NCBI RefSeq assembly: GCF_022846655.1 | Contig: NZ_AP025667.1 | Location: 4,191,001-4,255,000 of the forward strand | DNA length: 64,000 bases | Direction: 5' to 3' | Source: Streptomyces seoulensis | Lineage (GTDB): Bacteria; Actinomycetota; Actinomycetes; Streptomycetales; Streptomycetaceae | Shown here: positions 36,191-44,100 of the stretch, in pieces | How the letters are laid out: each line of letters starts with the position of its first letter | How positions within the stretch are numbered: position 1 is the stretch's first letter | Translations under genes and position numbers: made by a program | The notes under the pieces: model-generated | Databases searched by the model: none | Told to the model about the DNA's origin: nothing | The model's input: only the letters and a program-made list of their open reading frames with translations

Positions 36191-36261
36191 TGTACCGATA
36201 CGGAAGTGTACCGGTACTCGACCGTATCGGTACACTGGCGTATCGGTACGGAAACGTATCG
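36191..36261. promoter_or_regulatory. TetR operator cluster with overlapping divergent promoters
   Basis: TGTACCGATACGG (36191-36203) is mirrored exactly by CCGTATCGGTACA (36222-36234); CGTATCGGTAC recurs at 36239-36249 and a partial CGTATCG at 36255-36261. GTACCGGTAC lies at the centre. The symmetry also creates a pair of opposed promoters: TGTACC, 18-base spacer, TACACT at 36207-36236 on the plus strand and the mirror image at 36205-36234 on the minus strand. One bound repressor would shut both directions. Confidence 0.8.
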
Positions 36262-36321
36262 CTGAGTTCGGAAGCCGTCCGGGCTCGGCAACGCACCACC
36301 GTCAGTGAAGGGGGCCGGGGG

Positions 36322-37128
36322 ATGAACGCCCGATCCGAGCCCGCCGAAGCGCAACCGGACACGATCGCCCGGCCACCGCTCCTGCGGGAGTTCCTGCTGG
36401 TCGCAGGGCTCTTCTTGGTCTACAAGCTCGGGCGGCGGCTTGCCGACGGCCACACCTCGGACGCCTTCCGCGACGCCCACCGTGTGTGGCACCTGGAGCG
36501 GGCCGTCCATCTGCCCGCCGAGACCGACGTCCAGTCGGCGCTGCTGCACGGCGACGCCCTGGTCCATCTGGCCAACACCTATTACGCGACCGTCCACTTC
36601 CCGGCCACCGTCGCCTTCCTGGTCTGGCTGTACCTGCGCCGCCCGGCCCACTACGTGTGGGCGCGCCGGGTTCTGGCGCTGGTGACGAGCGCGGCGCTGG
36701 TACTGACGTTCACCTTCCCGCTGGCCCCGCCGAGGATGGTGAGCGGCACCGGTCTGCTGGACACGGCCCGGATCTACGGGCCCTCGGTGTACGGGCCGCC
36801 CGCCCGCGACCATCTCTCCAACCAGTTCGCGGCGATGCCCTCGCTGCACTTCGGCTGGGCGCTGATGGTGGCCGTCGGCCTGATCGCCGCCACCCGGTCC
36901 CGCTGGCGGTGGCTGTGGCTGCTGCATCCCCTGGTCACCCTGGCGGTGATCGTGGGCACGGCGAACCACTACTGGCTGGACTCGATCGTGGCGACGGCCC
37001 TGCTGATCACCGCGCTCGCCGTCGTGCACTCCCCGCACCGTACGGCGGGCCCCGAGGGCGCGGGCACCACCGCGCCCCGGCCCCGCCTCACGGCCGGGGA
37101 CACCGCGCTCGCGGGACCGGCCCGATGA
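36322..37128 (+). CDS. membrane PAP2 family phosphatase
   Basis: A 268-residue integral membrane protein with about six hydrophobic segments. PAP2 signature parts are LANTYYATVHFP, then MPSLHFGWALMV near residue 172 (the SxxxH-type motif 2) and ANHYWLDSIVATALL near 217 (motif 3). Relatives are found in inositol-phosphoceramide/lipid phosphatase-like proteins of actinomycetes. Start ATG follows GGGGCCGGGGG. It overlaps the next gene by four bases (ATGA) and shares the regulated promoter region with the TetR gene. Confidence 0.88.
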   Translation: MNARSEPAEAQPDTIARPPLLREFLLVAGLFLVYKLGRRLADGHTSDAFRDAHRVWHLERAVHLPAETDVQSALLHGDALVHLANTYYATVHFPATVAFLVWLYLRRPAHYVWARRVLALVTSAALVLTFTFPLAPPRMVSGTGLLDTARIYGPSVYGPPARDHLSNQFAAMPSLHFGWALMVAVGLIAATRSRWRWLWLLHPLVTLAVIVGTANHYWLDSIVATALLITALAVVHSPHRTAGPEGAGTTAPRPRLTAGDTALAGPAR

Positions 37129-38093
37129 GCGGCGCACTGCTGGTCGCCCTCGGCCTGTCCCTGATATCGGCCGTCGCCTACGCCTCGGCCGCCGTGGCCC
37201 AGTCGAGCCTCGCCTCCCGCGACCTGGGCGCGGGCCTGACCCGGATGCTGAGCACCGGCGCCTGGTGGTCAGCGGTCGGCCTGAACGTGGCCGGCGCGCT
37301 GCTCCACGTCGTCGCCCTGCGGTACGGGCCGCTCACCGTGGTCCAGCCGCTGGGCGCCCTCACCCTGGTCGCGGCGGTGCCGCTCGGGGCGCGGGCGGCC
37401 GGTCGCCGGGTCAGCGCACTGGAGTGGCGCGGCACGGCGCTGACCCTGCTCGGGCTGGGGGCGCTGCTGACGGCCGCCTCCGGTCCGGCGCCCGAGCGCG
37501 CGCTGAGCCTGCCCTCGGCGCTGGCGGTCGCCGTCACGACGACCGCCGTGATCGGCGCCCTGAGCCGGCCCGGCGTCCGGCCGGGCCTCAGGCACGCGAC
37601 CGCGTCCGGGTTCGCCTCGGGTGTCGCCTCCGCGCTGACCCAGACCGTCACCGTGGCGGCCACCGAGGGTTCCGGGCCGGTACTGAGCCCGCTGGTGATC
37701 GTGGTCGCGGTGCTGGTGGCCGCTTTCGCCACCGGCGGTCTGCTGCTGTCGCAGACGGCGTACCGGCGCGGGCTCGGCGCCCCGCTGGCGGTGGTCACCC
37801 TGGCCAACCCGCTGGCCGCCTCGGTGATCGGCCTGACCCTGCTCGGCCAGGGTCTCAACGGCGGTGCCGTGGGCATCCTGGCGGCCCTCGCCGGAGCGGC
37901 CCTGGCCGCCCGGGGCGTGGTCCTGCTGACCCGCGCGACACCGGCCGCCGCTTCCGTACCCCCGCCCGCGCCGGGACCGGACGACGAGGAACATCCCGTT
38001 GCGGCGGTGCTGGCGCTGGAGCCGGGTACGGCGACCGCGGAACCGCGGCTGACGCGGAAGCGGTCGAGGCCGCGGCGGCTGACACGGCTGTAG
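37125..38093 (+). CDS. DMT/EamA-type membrane transporter
   Basis: A 322-residue membrane protein with nine or ten predicted helices in two repeats. The first repeat begins LSLISAVAYASAAVAQSSLASRDLG and includes VALRYGPLTVVQPLGALTLVAAVPLGA, a recognisable motif of the NIPA/EamA-like drug-metabolite transporter family; the second includes GAPLAVVTLANPLAASVIGLTLLG. The C-terminal ~55 residues are a charged, Pro/Ala/Arg-rich cytoplasmic tail. Translationally coupled to the PAP2 gene (ATGA overlap), so co-regulated by TetR. Lipid precursor or drug export is possible; substrate unknown. Confidence 0.85.
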   Translation: MSGALLVALGLSLISAVAYASAAVAQSSLASRDLGAGLTRMLSTGAWWSAVGLNVAGALLHVVALRYGPLTVVQPLGALTLVAAVPLGARAAGRRVSALEWRGTALTLLGLGALLTAASGPAPERALSLPSALAVAVTTTAVIGALSRPGVRPGLRHATASGFASGVASALTQTVTVAATEGSGPVLSPLVIVVAVLVAAFATGGLLLSQTAYRRGLGAPLAVVTLANPLAASVIGLTLLGQGLNGGAVGILAALAGAALAARGVVLLTRATPAAASVPPPAPGPDDEEHPVAAVLALEPGTATAEPRLTRKRSRPRRLTRL

Positions 38094-38100
38094 GCACGCG

Positions 38101-38135
38101 AAGGGCGGCCGGCGCGTCACGCGCCGGCCGCCCTT
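38101..38135. terminator. bidirectional hairpin terminator
   Basis: Perfect 16-base arms (38101-38116 and 38120-38135) with a 3-base loop, followed by TTT on one side and preceded by AA on the other. It ends both the transporter operon and the convergent five-gene operon that runs from 44867. Confidence 0.88.
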
Positions 38136-38158
38136 TCACATGTCCGCAGAGGTACCCG

Positions 38159-38827
38159 TCAGCCCAGGCCGCGCGCGTCCTGCTTCAGCGCGGTGTCCAC
38201 GGTGAGCGCCGTCGCCACGACGAGGCTCAGCAGCGGCTCGGACAGCGGACGGTGGATCTGGAGGACGTAGTTGTCCGCCGAGGTGAACAGCGTCTTGGCC
38301 AGACCTTCCCAGGTCTTGGTGATGCGGGCGATCTCGGTGCCCTCGTGGTCCACGATGGCGAAGTTCCAGGCCCGCCAGTTCTCCGCCTTGATCGCGCCGA
38401 CCTGGTGGCCGTCCACGTTCATGGCGAAGTTGATCTTGCCGATCATGTTCTGCTGGACGATCTCACCGACCTGCGAGCCGTCCGGGCGGGCCACCAGGAC
38501 CCGCGACTTGAAGATCTTCGCGGGGCGGGTCAGCAGCAACTGCGGCTGCCCCTGGGTGTCCCGGATCTCCAGCCGGTGCGTGAGGTACTGGTCCAGGCTG
38601 GAGACGAAGCGCAGGATCTTGCGGAACACGCCCTGCCCGACCTCGACCACGGAACCCAGGTCACGGCCGTTCTGGTCCATGACCTTGTACTCGTTGGTCA
38701 GCTCGATGAGCTTGGCCTTCTGGTTCACCACCAGGACGGGCTCGGTGAACAGGGTGCCGCCGGGCGTCCGGTCCGTACCGTTCGCGTCGGGGTACGAGCC
38801 TGCAGGAATGTTCGATTGCGTGGTCAC
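38159..38827 (-). CDS. phospholipid scramblase/LURP-one-related protein
   Basis: A 222-residue protein of the scramblase/tubby-like beta-barrel type. It shows repeated barrel strands (LFTEPVLVVNQKAKLIELTNEYKVMDQNG, LEIRDTQGQPQLLLTRPAK, SRVLVARPDGSQVGEIVQQN, WRAWNFAIVDHEGTEIARITK) and a hydrophobic C-terminal helix (PLLSLVVATALTVDTAL), matching phospholipid-scramblase-related proteins that bind membranes. It is the last gene of the five-gene operon, nine bases after the DUF4407 stop, and ends before a shared terminator. In this context it may act on or sense lipids together with the SPFH and DUF4407 proteins, which is inference. Confidence 0.85.
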   Translation of the reverse strand: MTTQSNIPAGSYPDANGTDRTPGGTLFTEPVLVVNQKAKLIELTNEYKVMDQNGRDLGSVVEVGQGVFRKILRFVSSLDQYLTHRLEIRDTQGQPQLLLTRPAKIFKSRVLVARPDGSQVGEIVQQNMIGKINFAMNVDGHQVGAIKAENWRAWNFAIVDHEGTEIARITKTWEGLAKTLFTSADNYVLQIHRPLSEPLLSLVVATALTVDTALKQDARGLG

Positions 38828-38836
38828 CGGGGCACC

Positions 38837-40186
38837 TTACCGTGGCTTGATCCGTACCTGACCATTCTGTTCCGGGAATCCGATATTCCGGTCGGGCTCC
38901 TCGCTCAGGAGGGCACGCGTCAGCTCCTCGATGAGGGCGCGGCGCTCCTTCTCGCGGCGGACCCGGGACTGGGCGAGTTCGTGCTCCGCGGCCTCCCGCT
39001 CGTCGGTGGTCCGGGCGCGCAGCAGGGCCAGTTCGGCCCGCCGTCGCTCCCGTGCCCGCTCCTCGTCCGCGCGCCGGTCGGCGTCGCGCTCACGCCGCTC
39101 GCCCGCCAGGTGGTCGTGCAGCGCCTGGTCGTAGGCGCTGACCCCGGACATGAACTTCACCAGGACCGGCAGGGAGTCGAAGACCAGCAGCAGGAGGTGG
39201 AGCACGATGGCGAAATAGCAGGGGTAGAACGCGCTGGTCATGACCGCCCAGAGGGCCTCGGCGCGGTCGAGCAGACCGGTGTCCCGGAGCTCCGTCGCCT
39301 TGTCCGCGCGTTCGGTCCGCGCCGCCGCCATCACCTTGGCGCGGTAGTCGTCGGTGGCCTTCTTCATCCGCCCGGTGAGGGTGTCGATCCGGTTCCGCAG
39401 GGCCGTGGCCTTCGCGCGTTCGGAGTCGACGTCGTTGCCGGAGCGGTACTCGGCGGCCTGCTTGCGGGCGATCTCGCACTGCTGGGTGACGTCCCACCCG
39501 CCGGCCACGCGCTTGTAGTTCTTCTTGGAGCACAGCTCGTTGGAGTCGGCGTCCAGCTTCGCCTGCTGCCGGTCGACGTCGGCGACGTGCGTGGTGAGCT
39601 TCGCCAACTGGTCCTTGACGTCGGTGATCTGGTTCCGCAGCGCCACCGGGGCGCCGCGCACGCCGAGTTGGTACTTCCCGCAGTCGGCGCGGTCCAGCGT
39701 GGTCGTGCCGTCGACCGGATTGCACGCCAGCAGACGGCCGTAGTACGTCTGGACGGCGCGGTCCCGGCCCTCGGTCAGGTGCTTGTCCATCTCAGGGGCG
39801 AACACCTGGAACAGCAGGGGCTCGGCCAGGGCCAGTCCGATCAGGATCGACAGCAGGAGGCGCGGCAGCAGGGCTCGGTTGCGGGACCGGCCGATCTTGC
39901 CGTGGGTGCTGGACACCAGCCAGCTGTCGACGAGGTAGACGAACGCCGTCCACACCGCCCCGGCCGCCACCATGGCCCACGTCGAGGCCCCTTGCAGCAG
40001 CGCGTCCAGGGCCACGGCCGCCGAGATCCCGCCCAGCAGGGCGGTGGCCAGCACGATGCCGCCGTAACGGGTGTAGACGGGGCGCTCGGACGGGACGGTG
40101 TCGAGGACCGGCTCGTGGACGCCTATGCCGGAGCGGAGGAGACGGCCGAGGCCGCGGGGGGCGCGGGTGTGCGGCTCAGTCGCCAT
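38837..40186 (-). CDS. DUF4407 membrane protein
   Basis: A 449-residue protein of the DUF4407 type. Two close hydrophobic segments at the N-terminus (IVLATALLGGISAAVALDALL and AAGAVWTAFVYLVDSWLV, residues 45-90), a third (LLLSILIGLALAEPLLFQVF, about 110-130), then a large extracytoplasmic coiled-coil portion with a few cysteines, a fourth helix (AFYPCYFAIVLHLLLLVFDSLPVLV, about 318-342), and a long charged C-terminal coiled coil reaching the cytoplasm. The start overlaps the upstream coiled-coil gene by 11 bases, so translation is coupled. Function of DUF4407 is unknown; here it is the obvious membrane component of the five-gene unit. Confidence 0.88.
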   Translation of the reverse strand: MATEPHTRAPRGLGRLLRSGIGVHEPVLDTVPSERPVYTRYGGIVLATALLGGISAAVALDALLQGASTWAMVAAGAVWTAFVYLVDSWLVSSTHGKIGRSRNRALLPRLLLSILIGLALAEPLLFQVFAPEMDKHLTEGRDRAVQTYYGRLLACNPVDGTTTLDRADCGKYQLGVRGAPVALRNQITDVKDQLAKLTTHVADVDRQQAKLDADSNELCSKKNYKRVAGGWDVTQQCEIARKQAAEYRSGNDVDSERAKATALRNRIDTLTGRMKKATDDYRAKVMAAARTERADKATELRDTGLLDRAEALWAVMTSAFYPCYFAIVLHLLLLVFDSLPVLVKFMSGVSAYDQALHDHLAGERRERDADRRADEERARERRRAELALLRARTTDEREAAEHELAQSRVRREKERRALIEELTRALLSEEPDRNIGFPEQNGQVRIKPR

Positions 40187-41642
40187 ACTCCTCCCTCCCC
40201 GCGGGACCGACGTCGTACGGGTTCTGCTCGTCGTCCTCGTACCGTTCGCCGTCGCCGGAGGCCCGCGCGCCGGTGCTCCCGGAGCCGGAGCGGGGTGCGT
40301 CCGCCGTGCCGTCGACCGCGGCGGGACCGGGGGTCGGCTCGCCCGCCTCGACCTCCGTGCGGACGTCGTCGTGACCGCTGTCGAGGGTGCCGCCGAGCAG
40401 CTCCTCCAGCAAGCGCTGCATGTCGATGGGCATCGTCGCGGTGTGGCCCTCCTGGACGAGCCTCTTGTACAGCTCGAACTTCATCTCCTGGCGCCGGTCG
40501 GCCCGTTGCCGGTCGTCGCGCTCCTTGCGCAGGGCGTCCTCCCGGCGCTGCCCGTCGCGGTGCCGGCGCTCCTCCCGGCCGGCCTCCAGCTCGCGCAGCT
40601 TCTCCTGGTGCTCCACCTCCCAGCGGCGGTCGGCCCGCTCGGCCTCGATCCGCAGGTCCTCGCGCAGGAGCTTGTCCAGCTTCTCCTGCAGCGCCCGTTG
40701 GGTGTCGTCGCGGCGCTCCTCGGCCTCCCGCAGATCGCGTTCGGCGCTGCCCAGCCGGTCGGCGAGCTGCTCGGCCGTGAGTTCCTTGCGCCGGTAGGCC
40801 CGCCACAGGGCGAAGCGGGAGCCGAGCCGCTCCTCCTGGCCGGCGTCGAGCGACTCCTGCTCGCGTTCGTAGGCGGCCCGCTGTTCCGCGAGGTTCAGCT
40901 CGGCCTCCTGCTCACGCTGCCGCATCTGCTCCTCGTGCTGCTGCTTCAGCGCCACGAGCTGCTGCTGGTACTCCTGTTCCCGCTTGGCACGCTCCTGGGC
41001 GACCGCCTGCTCCACCGCGTCCCGCTCCTGCTGGAGCCTCAACTCCGCAAGTCGCTGCCGCAGTTCGCTGAGCTGGGCCGGAGTGAGCAGGTCCACGCTG
41101 ACGAGCTCGACGGCCATGCCCGGCAGCCGGGGCGGCTGGGCGAGGGCGAAGGCGGTGACGTTGGCGCAGATCCGCTTGGTGACCTCGGCGAGCTGCGCGT
41201 CGCCCTGGGGCACGTACTCCTCGGCGAGCGCCGGACACCCCTGGAGGTAGGAGACCAGCGCGTCGGAGGCGTCGGACGGGCCGCCCTCGCGCATCAGCTC
41301 CACGGCGTCCTCGGCCGTACAGCGGAAGCGGACGCGGACGGCGCAGTCGGTCCCGTCGGCCGAGGGCACCGTGACCATGGCCTCCACCGGGACGTCACGG
41401 CGCCGGTCGACGACGGTCACCGAAGTGGCCCGTACCGCCGTCTCGGAGCGCGGGTCGAGGTCGCCGTGGCTCTCGGCCCAGTCCTCCCCCACCCGGTACA
41501 CGGCGACCTGATGGGGTTCGAGCCGGGGCAGCTCCGAGCGCTCGCGCCGGGCGGTGCCCATGCCGCGCCAGCCACGGGCGGCGGGGGGTTCGAGGGTTCG
41601 GGTCGAGACGACCGGATACGGTGCGCGCGCGGCCTCGCTCAT
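40176..41642 (-). CDS. SPFH/band-7-like protein with long coiled coil
   Basis: A 488-residue protein. Residues about 55-195 resemble an SPFH (stomatin/flotillin) domain: alternating strands with VTVVDRRRDVPVEAMVTVPSADG and VRVRFRCTAEDAVELM, then an alpha/beta half ending PGMAVELVSVDLLTP. Residues about 200-430 are an almost unbroken coiled coil rich in Glu, Gln and Arg, and the last 60 are acidic and disordered. ATG chosen because AAGGG lies seven bases upstream; one base separates it from the stop of the ATPase gene. SPFH proteins oligomerise into membrane-bound cages or microdomains; no membrane helix is visible, so recruitment through DUF4407 is plausible. The SPFH call is by pattern only. 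Confidence 0.7.
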   Translation of the reverse strand: MSEAARAPYPVVSTRTLEPPAARGWRGMGTARRERSELPRLEPHQVAVYRVGEDWAESHGDLDPRSETAVRATSVTVVDRRRDVPVEAMVTVPSADGTDCAVRVRFRCTAEDAVELMREGGPSDASDALVSYLQGCPALAEEYVPQGDAQLAEVTKRICANVTAFALAQPPRLPGMAVELVSVDLLTPAQLSELRQRLAELRLQQERDAVEQAVAQERAKREQEYQQQLVALKQQHEEQMRQREQEAELNLAEQRAAYEREQESLDAGQEERLGSRFALWRAYRRKELTAEQLADRLGSAERDLREAEERRDDTQRALQEKLDKLLREDLRIEAERADRRWEVEHQEKLRELEAGREERRHRDGQRREDALRKERDDRQRADRRQEMKFELYKRLVQEGHTATMPIDMQRLLEELLGGTLDSGHDDVRTEVEAGEPTPGPAAVDGTADAPRSGSGSTGARASGDGERYEDDEQNPYDVGPAGREEYGD

Positions 41643-41643
41643 G

Positions 41644-44100
41644 TCAACACCCTTCATCGCAGCAGAGTTCGTCCAGCAGGGCGCGGATCGCGTCCTGCGG
41701 CTTCTTGTTCCTGGTGAGCCGCTTCAGCTCCGCGCAGAGCGCGCGCCGTTCGGTGGGGTCGGTCACCCGCTCGCCCAGTCCCCGGCCGAGCGCGCGGCCC
41801 ATGTCCACGGTCGACTCGGTGAGCGACGGCAGTGCGCCGAGGTGGTCGGCGAACGCCTTCAGGGCCATGGCGCGCAGCGGCCGGTAGCAGAACGCCTTGG
41901 CCCACAGGTCGAGCAGCGCGCCCCCGCCCTCGGGGTGCAGCACGAAGCGGCGCAGGGCGACGGGCCGGCCGGACGCGTCCCTGATGGCCAGGATCGTCAC
42001 CACGACCTGGTACGTCAGCGACCTCATCGGCGAGCGTCCGGCCCTGGCCGGGAGCCTGTCCAGGCGGTAGGTGAGCAGACCCAGCACCCTCGACGTGTCC
42101 TCGTCGTGGTGGACGAGCAGGGCGAAGTGGTTGGCCAGCGCGGCGGCCGCGAGCCCCTGGCCCTTCTCGTTGGCGATCAGGTGCCACAGCCACTTCACGG
42201 CGTCCGAGGGGAAGCGCACCCCGAGCCAGCCGCTGAAGGCCAGCGCCGCGGTGCCGCGCAGCTCGGGGGACGTGGAGCGGGCCCAGCCGCGGGCGATGTC
42301 GAGGGCGACGGTGTCGAGGCCCAGGTCGCTCTGGCACATGTACCAGAGCACGTAGACGGCCATGGACTGCCCGCGCTGTCCCGCGTGCCCCTGCGCCCAG
42401 GGCACCAGGTATTTGCCGACCACCTCCTCGAAGTCCTTGGTGGCGAGCATCGCGAGGCCCGCGGCCAGGGAGACCTCGAACTCGTCGCCGGCGAGGGTGC
42501 CGGGACTGCACGGCGCCTCCGGCTCGCTGAGCACGGCGCCGAGCCACTTCCGCACGCCGTCCCAGAAGTCGGAGTCGAAGAGGCCGCACAGCACGATGAA
42601 CACCCAACGCCGGTGCGAAGGGGTGGCGAACTCCACGACCTCGCGGACGACCGCGCCCATCGGTACCTGCCGCAGCGCCAGCAGTTCGATGTCCAGCATG
42701 GCCCGCCGGCGGTCGAACAGCGCGGACTCCGCCCCGCCGTCCCGCTTCGCGGCGAGGTCGTTGCCCTTCTGCGTGGCGCCGGAAGCGAGCGAGTTCGAGA
42801 AGGCGTTGGCCTTGCCTCCCGCCGCTCCCTGGGCGAACTGCCGGCCCACATGGGCGTCGAGCAGGGCGAACAGTTCCTCGCAGGACCTGATGCCGCTGCC
42901 CGCGGCGAACGCCACCGTGGTGACCTGGAGAACCTCCCGCATGGTGCGGCCGGGCGCGAGGAACCAGCGCTGCACGGTGTCGTAGGTACCGGTGTCGTAG
43001 TCGTTCCACACCTCCTCGGGAGCGCCGCCCTCGCAGATGCCGTCGGCCACCTCGGCGGCCTTGGCGACGGGGCAGTTGGGCCGGATCAGCTTGACCGCCT
43101 CGGCGATCGTCTCCTCGGGGATCCCGCCGAGCCTGAGCCGGAGCCGCAGCACCTGCTCGGTGGAGGGCGCGCTCCAGGCCACATGGCTGACCGAGGTGGG
43201 CAGTACGCGTTCCATGCGGGGCCGGGTGGTGACGACGAGGTGGGCACGGCTGGCGTGCACGCGCTCCTGCACGCGGCGCCAGGCGAAGTCCGCCTGGGTC
43301 TCGTTGAGGGAGCCTTCCTGGACGCGGTCGAGGACGACATAGCCCTTGCCGGCGTGGAACTCGCGTTCCGCGAGCTGGTCGAGGGTGATGTCCGGGGACA
43401 GCACGATCACGCGGCCGCCTCCGTCCATCGCCTTCTTCAGCAGTGCCACCGCACCCGAACGCCGTCCCGTGCCGGACTCGCCGATCAGGGTCACCACGTG
43501 GTCGGCGCGGAGGGCGGCGAGGGCCTCCGCGAACGCGTCGGGCTCGGCGTGGTGTCGGAGCAGGAGGGCGATCTCCTCCTGCCGCATGGGCCCGGTGGCC
43601 CGGCCCCTGGGAGCGGGGGCGAAGCCCGCGATGCCGGTCACGCCGCCCTGGCCCGTGCCGCCGTACATGTTCTGGTTGACGGTGGTGTTGTAGGTGTTGT
43701 GGAGCGCCGACACCTGCTCGTCCGCCTTGGCGGCCGCGGGCCGGCCGTCCTGGTCGGCGGAGGGCGCGCCCTCCGGGGAGCGAACGGGTTCACCGCCGGG
43801 TGCATCGGGAGTACCGGACCGGGCGGGCCGCTCACCGGATTCGGGGGTTCCCGGCCCGCTCGGCGCCCCGCCCGCCTCCTGCGTCCCGCTGGTGGCGGAA
43901 TTCCTGGCGTCCGGGACTCCGTCGCGTACCGGGCTCGCGGATTCCTTTTCCTCCGTCTCCGGGCCTTTATCGGCGTCGGGCGCTTTCTCCGTTCCCGGTG
44001 TTTTCCACGTTCCGGGCACGGACGGTATGGGGCGGCTCACTTCGCCCTCCCGGCCGGTCTCTCCAGGCGGGTTCTCGGGGAGCGGGATGTCGCCGTTCAT
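41644..44100 (-). CDS. P-loop ATPase with low-complexity N-terminus (STAND-like conflict ATPase)
   Basis: An 818-residue protein I do not recognise as any named family. Residues 1-130 are disordered (Pro/Gly/Glu/Ser). At 134-160 lies an Asn/Gly-rich stretch (NTYNTTVNQNMYGG, then GGVTGIAGF) like the short adaptor motifs in actinobacterial NLR-like proteins. The P-loop GESGTGRRSGA (207-217) has Arg instead of the Walker A Lys; a Walker-B-like YVVLDRV follows at 254-260, then LVVTTRPR like a sensor-1 strand. The C-terminal 450 residues are helical, with repeat-like alpha segments. Coupled by a 4-base overlap to the cyclase-like gene and one base from the SPFH-like gene. Confidence 0.75.
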   Translation of the reverse strand: MNGDIPLPENPPGETGREGEVSRPIPSVPGTWKTPGTEKAPDADKGPETEEKESASPVRDGVPDARNSATSGTQEAGGAPSGPGTPESGERPARSGTPDAPGGEPVRSPEGAPSADQDGRPAAAKADEQVSALHNTYNTTVNQNMYGGTGQGGVTGIAGFAPAPRGRATGPMRQEEIALLLRHHAEPDAFAEALAALRADHVVTLIGESGTGRRSGAVALLKKAMDGGGRVIVLSPDITLDQLAEREFHAGKGYVVLDRVQEGSLNETQADFAWRRVQERVHASRAHLVVTTRPRMERVLPTSVSHVAWSAPSTEQVLRLRLRLGGIPEETIAEAVKLIRPNCPVAKAAEVADGICEGGAPEEVWNDYDTGTYDTVQRWFLAPGRTMREVLQVTTVAFAAGSGIRSCEELFALLDAHVGRQFAQGAAGGKANAFSNSLASGATQKGNDLAAKRDGGAESALFDRRRAMLDIELLALRQVPMGAVVREVVEFATPSHRRWVFIVLCGLFDSDFWDGVRKWLGAVLSEPEAPCSPGTLAGDEFEVSLAAGLAMLATKDFEEVVGKYLVPWAQGHAGQRGQSMAVYVLWYMCQSDLGLDTVALDIARGWARSTSPELRGTAALAFSGWLGVRFPSDAVKWLWHLIANEKGQGLAAAALANHFALLVHHDEDTSRVLGLLTYRLDRLPARAGRSPMRSLTYQVVVTILAIRDASGRPVALRRFVLHPEGGGALLDLWAKAFCYRPLRAMALKAFADHLGALPSLTESTVDMGRALGRGLGERVTDPTERRALCAELKRLTRNKKPQDAIRALLDELCCDEGC

